Assembly: GCA_013399115.1 (NCBI GenBank) | Contig: VXAA01003918.1 | Span: 91,681-155,680 of the forward strand | Reading direction: 5' to 3' | DNA from: Anseranas semipalmata | Taxonomy: Eukaryota > Chordata > Aves > Anseriformes > Anseranatidae | Length of the DNA: 64,000 bases | Shown: positions 62,030 through 64,000 of the stretch, one piece after another | Layout: each line of letters starts with the position of its first letter | Numbering within the stretch: the first letter of the stretch is position 1 | The notes under the pieces: model-generated | What the model was told of the DNA's origin: nothing | What the model saw: the letters and a program-made list of their open reading frames with translations, nothing else | The model's database searches: none | Position numbers and translations under genes: made by a program

Positions 62030-62090
62030 TTGAAGTTATTGGCAAGTTTCCCATTGATTTCAGGAGTTCTTGATAAAATCCACTGATTTT
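62030..62090. repeat. Possible ancient palindromic repeat trace
   Basis: TGAAGTTATTGG and CCATTGATTTCA form an imperfect inverted pair (9 of 12 positions) separated by eight bases, followed by AGGAGTTCTTGATAAAATCC. This resembles a TGAAGTCAATGG / CCATTGACTTCA repeat that I recall from amniote genomes. Weak. Confidence 0.25.
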
Positions 62091-64000
62091 ATGAATCAAT
62101 TAGAAAATCCCCTTTTTGGACTACAAATAAAAAGAATGAGATGTTTACCACGGAAGATTCAGAATCAGACTTCAAACACTCTGTACATGAGATCATGTGA
62201 AGAATGATTCACTGTTGATATAGCTGGAATTGTTAGCAAATATATATTTAAATCAGCAAAATTTCAGTGAAACCAATAATGCTTAGAACTTAGAAATTTC
62301 AGCTGGATAATGAAAAACAAGCTATGAACTTATTGTCCATTAATTTGAACTTACAAAACCAGAATGCCATGATGCTACAGGAGCTTGACAGTACTCATCT
62401 GGACAGAGGCACTCATCCAGTGTGCTAGTAAGGTTCACACTTGTTTCCTTTTTTTTGCTAGCTATTGCTGTTGGCTGGTTTTGATATCAAGTGCTGCAGC
62501 AGCAATTACACCTAGGTTTGTGCAAGGTATTGTTCTCTTTTGCATCAGCTTATGCACCACCAGTAGTACTAAGTGACTTAGTGAGGGAAGCCCTTTCCTC
62601 AAATGTAATTAGGTATATTGAGACATAATGTCAAGCCTTTCATACTGAAATTGTAAGGAACTACAACGCTTTTGGCAAATGCTCTTGTTTAGATTAAACA
62701 CACCCTTTCCACCCAAATTACTCTCTCCACAATATGCTTAGGCGATTGTCTGTGCAGAATTGCAGCAGGAATCTCTTGGGGAGGTGCAGCAGTATCACAC
62801 CCTGGATTTGGTTTTATCTTTCCTTTTATGTGTGGTCTTGTTATTGGATGCATGAAGATCTTTAAAATACCAGTCCTCCTTACTCTGCACAGTAAAATCC
62901 CTCACTGAAATTAGGACTGGGAGACACTCAATTTTCTAAGGCTCTGCCTAGCAATGCAGTTCCAAACCTTCTTCTTTAAATAAGAAATATAATGCTAACT
63001 AAGTTGATGTTTTTTATAAAATACTTTATTAAGAATAATAATAATAAACAAGGTTACAAAAATACCAACTTTATTAACTAATGAAGATGTCATTAATTAC
63101 AGAAGATTTGCAATACAAGTTATAACCACAGTGTTCCCTTTTCATTAGGCTTTCGACCAGTTGTCTTTAATGGGAGCATTAATTTTCCCACTTAAATATG
63201 AAAAAATACTCTTATCATACACTGAATTCCACAGGCAGCTCCCTGAAGTTAGATCCCACACAAGGAAACACCATACATAAATGCCCAAGAGTATATCTAA
63301 AAAGGAGCACTGTAAAATATTAAGATGAAAAGCCATGTTGGTTCCTGCCAGCAGCCCCAACATTCATAAAACAGTAATATACCAGTGCATGTGAAGGAGG
63401 AAGAAAATAATTGATAAGGAAAGAAGACTAAACAACCAATCCTACTGGTTTTATACAGGTTCCAAGGGGGTGAACTGGTTTACAACCAGCCTTCCAGAAG
63501 GATGGCAATACAGCCTCGCCTGCTGTTGCAGTTGCTGTGAAGTCCAGAACTGGTGTGCTTTTCGGTGTACAAGGATGCATATAGTTCAGTGCACAGCTGT
63601 AGGGAAAAGCATTGAGCAAATTTCAGCCCCCGCTTTTTTGACAATCACATTCACTGATTTCAAGGGACATTTTGCCTGAGTAGATTTTGACCCTCAGAGG
63701 TATATTTGGACCCTCATCTGAAAAACTCTACCTCAAGTGTGTATCTCTGTCAAGTACATTGGCATTACCCACAGCAAAGGTCTGCAGAATGCCTCAGAGA
63801 ATTTTAGTCTTAAGCTAGAGAAGATTTCAGCAGTAGCAGCAAAAATCTGGACCAGTACATTCCCAATGAGAGCTACAGTTTCTCTGAGGGTCGTGAGGTT
63901 TTTGAGAAAAAAAAAAAAAAAAAAGAAAAAAACAGATAAGGAAAAAAGCTTTTTTAAGGGAAAAACATTTTCATTAATGAAAGGAAGACATGTCACACAG

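Larger units (their letters stand above)
59446..64000. other. Non-coding DNA, nothing recognised
   Basis: AT-rich with (GA)n at 60366-60396, (ATT)n at 61010-61028, (AAT)n near 63034-63047, an A run at 63907-63922 and a weak palindromic ancient-repeat trace at 62030-62090. No exon-like frame was found. Confidence 0.5.

Noticed and set aside
1..64000. CRISPR arrays, bacterial operons, riboswitches
   Set aside because: The DNA is clearly vertebrate; the regular repeats present are microsatellites and CR1/LTR copies.

Overview
This window looks like about 64 kb of AT-rich, gene-poor nuclear DNA from a bird. I found no convincing host exon, tRNA, rRNA or CpG island. The bird call rests on many CR1 LINE fragments with the avian 3' tail (ATTCTATG-type octamers), LTRs that begin TG and resemble a widespread avian ERVL-like family, no primate or rodent type repeats, and a few badly decayed older repeats. 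The species cannot be fixed from the sequence. All family names below come from recognising sequence by eye, not from a database search.

Layout. 1-2249: unique AT-rich DNA. 2250-2881: a fairly well kept CR1 3' end (+). 3595-6370: an unexplained block bounded by a ~95-bp inverted repeat (about 96 % identity, one arm at each end); it encloses a fossil of an L1/Tx1-like LINE (about 4800-5590) and a hexamer microsatellite. 6371-21940: mostly unique DNA with one short CR1 end (11784-11878), a long purine-only microsatellite (10457-10654) and weak MIR-like traces. 21941-25780: a CR1 cluster, with one minus-strand copy and then a plus-strand CR1 nested inside another minus-strand CR1; the nested copy contains a 369-base assembly gap. 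28291-29337: a solo LTR split by a CR1. About 29800-31805: a roughly 2-kb, very old CR1-type LINE with no surviving frame. 36796-37801: a second solo LTR of the same family and strand, also split by a CR1. 37802-46902: unique DNA. 46903-48008: two CR1s abutting head to tail. 50517-50912: a minus-strand CR1. 53320-53700: a GC-rich, CpG-depleted island ending in a possible poly(A) signal. 59237-59445: a poly-C tract interrupted by a 169-base gap.

The elements form layers in time rather than a gene system. Old amniote fossils (L1-like, ancient CR1, MIR-like) came first, then ERVL-like LTR insertions, then younger CR1s that landed inside the LTRs and inside each other. Reverse transcriptase motifs can still be read in two CR1 copies, but no copy is intact. 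The least explained signals are the 3595/6370 inverted repeat pair with the L1-like fossil between its arms, the GC-rich island at 53.3-53.7 kb, and single-N positions that appear to hide missing repeat sequence.
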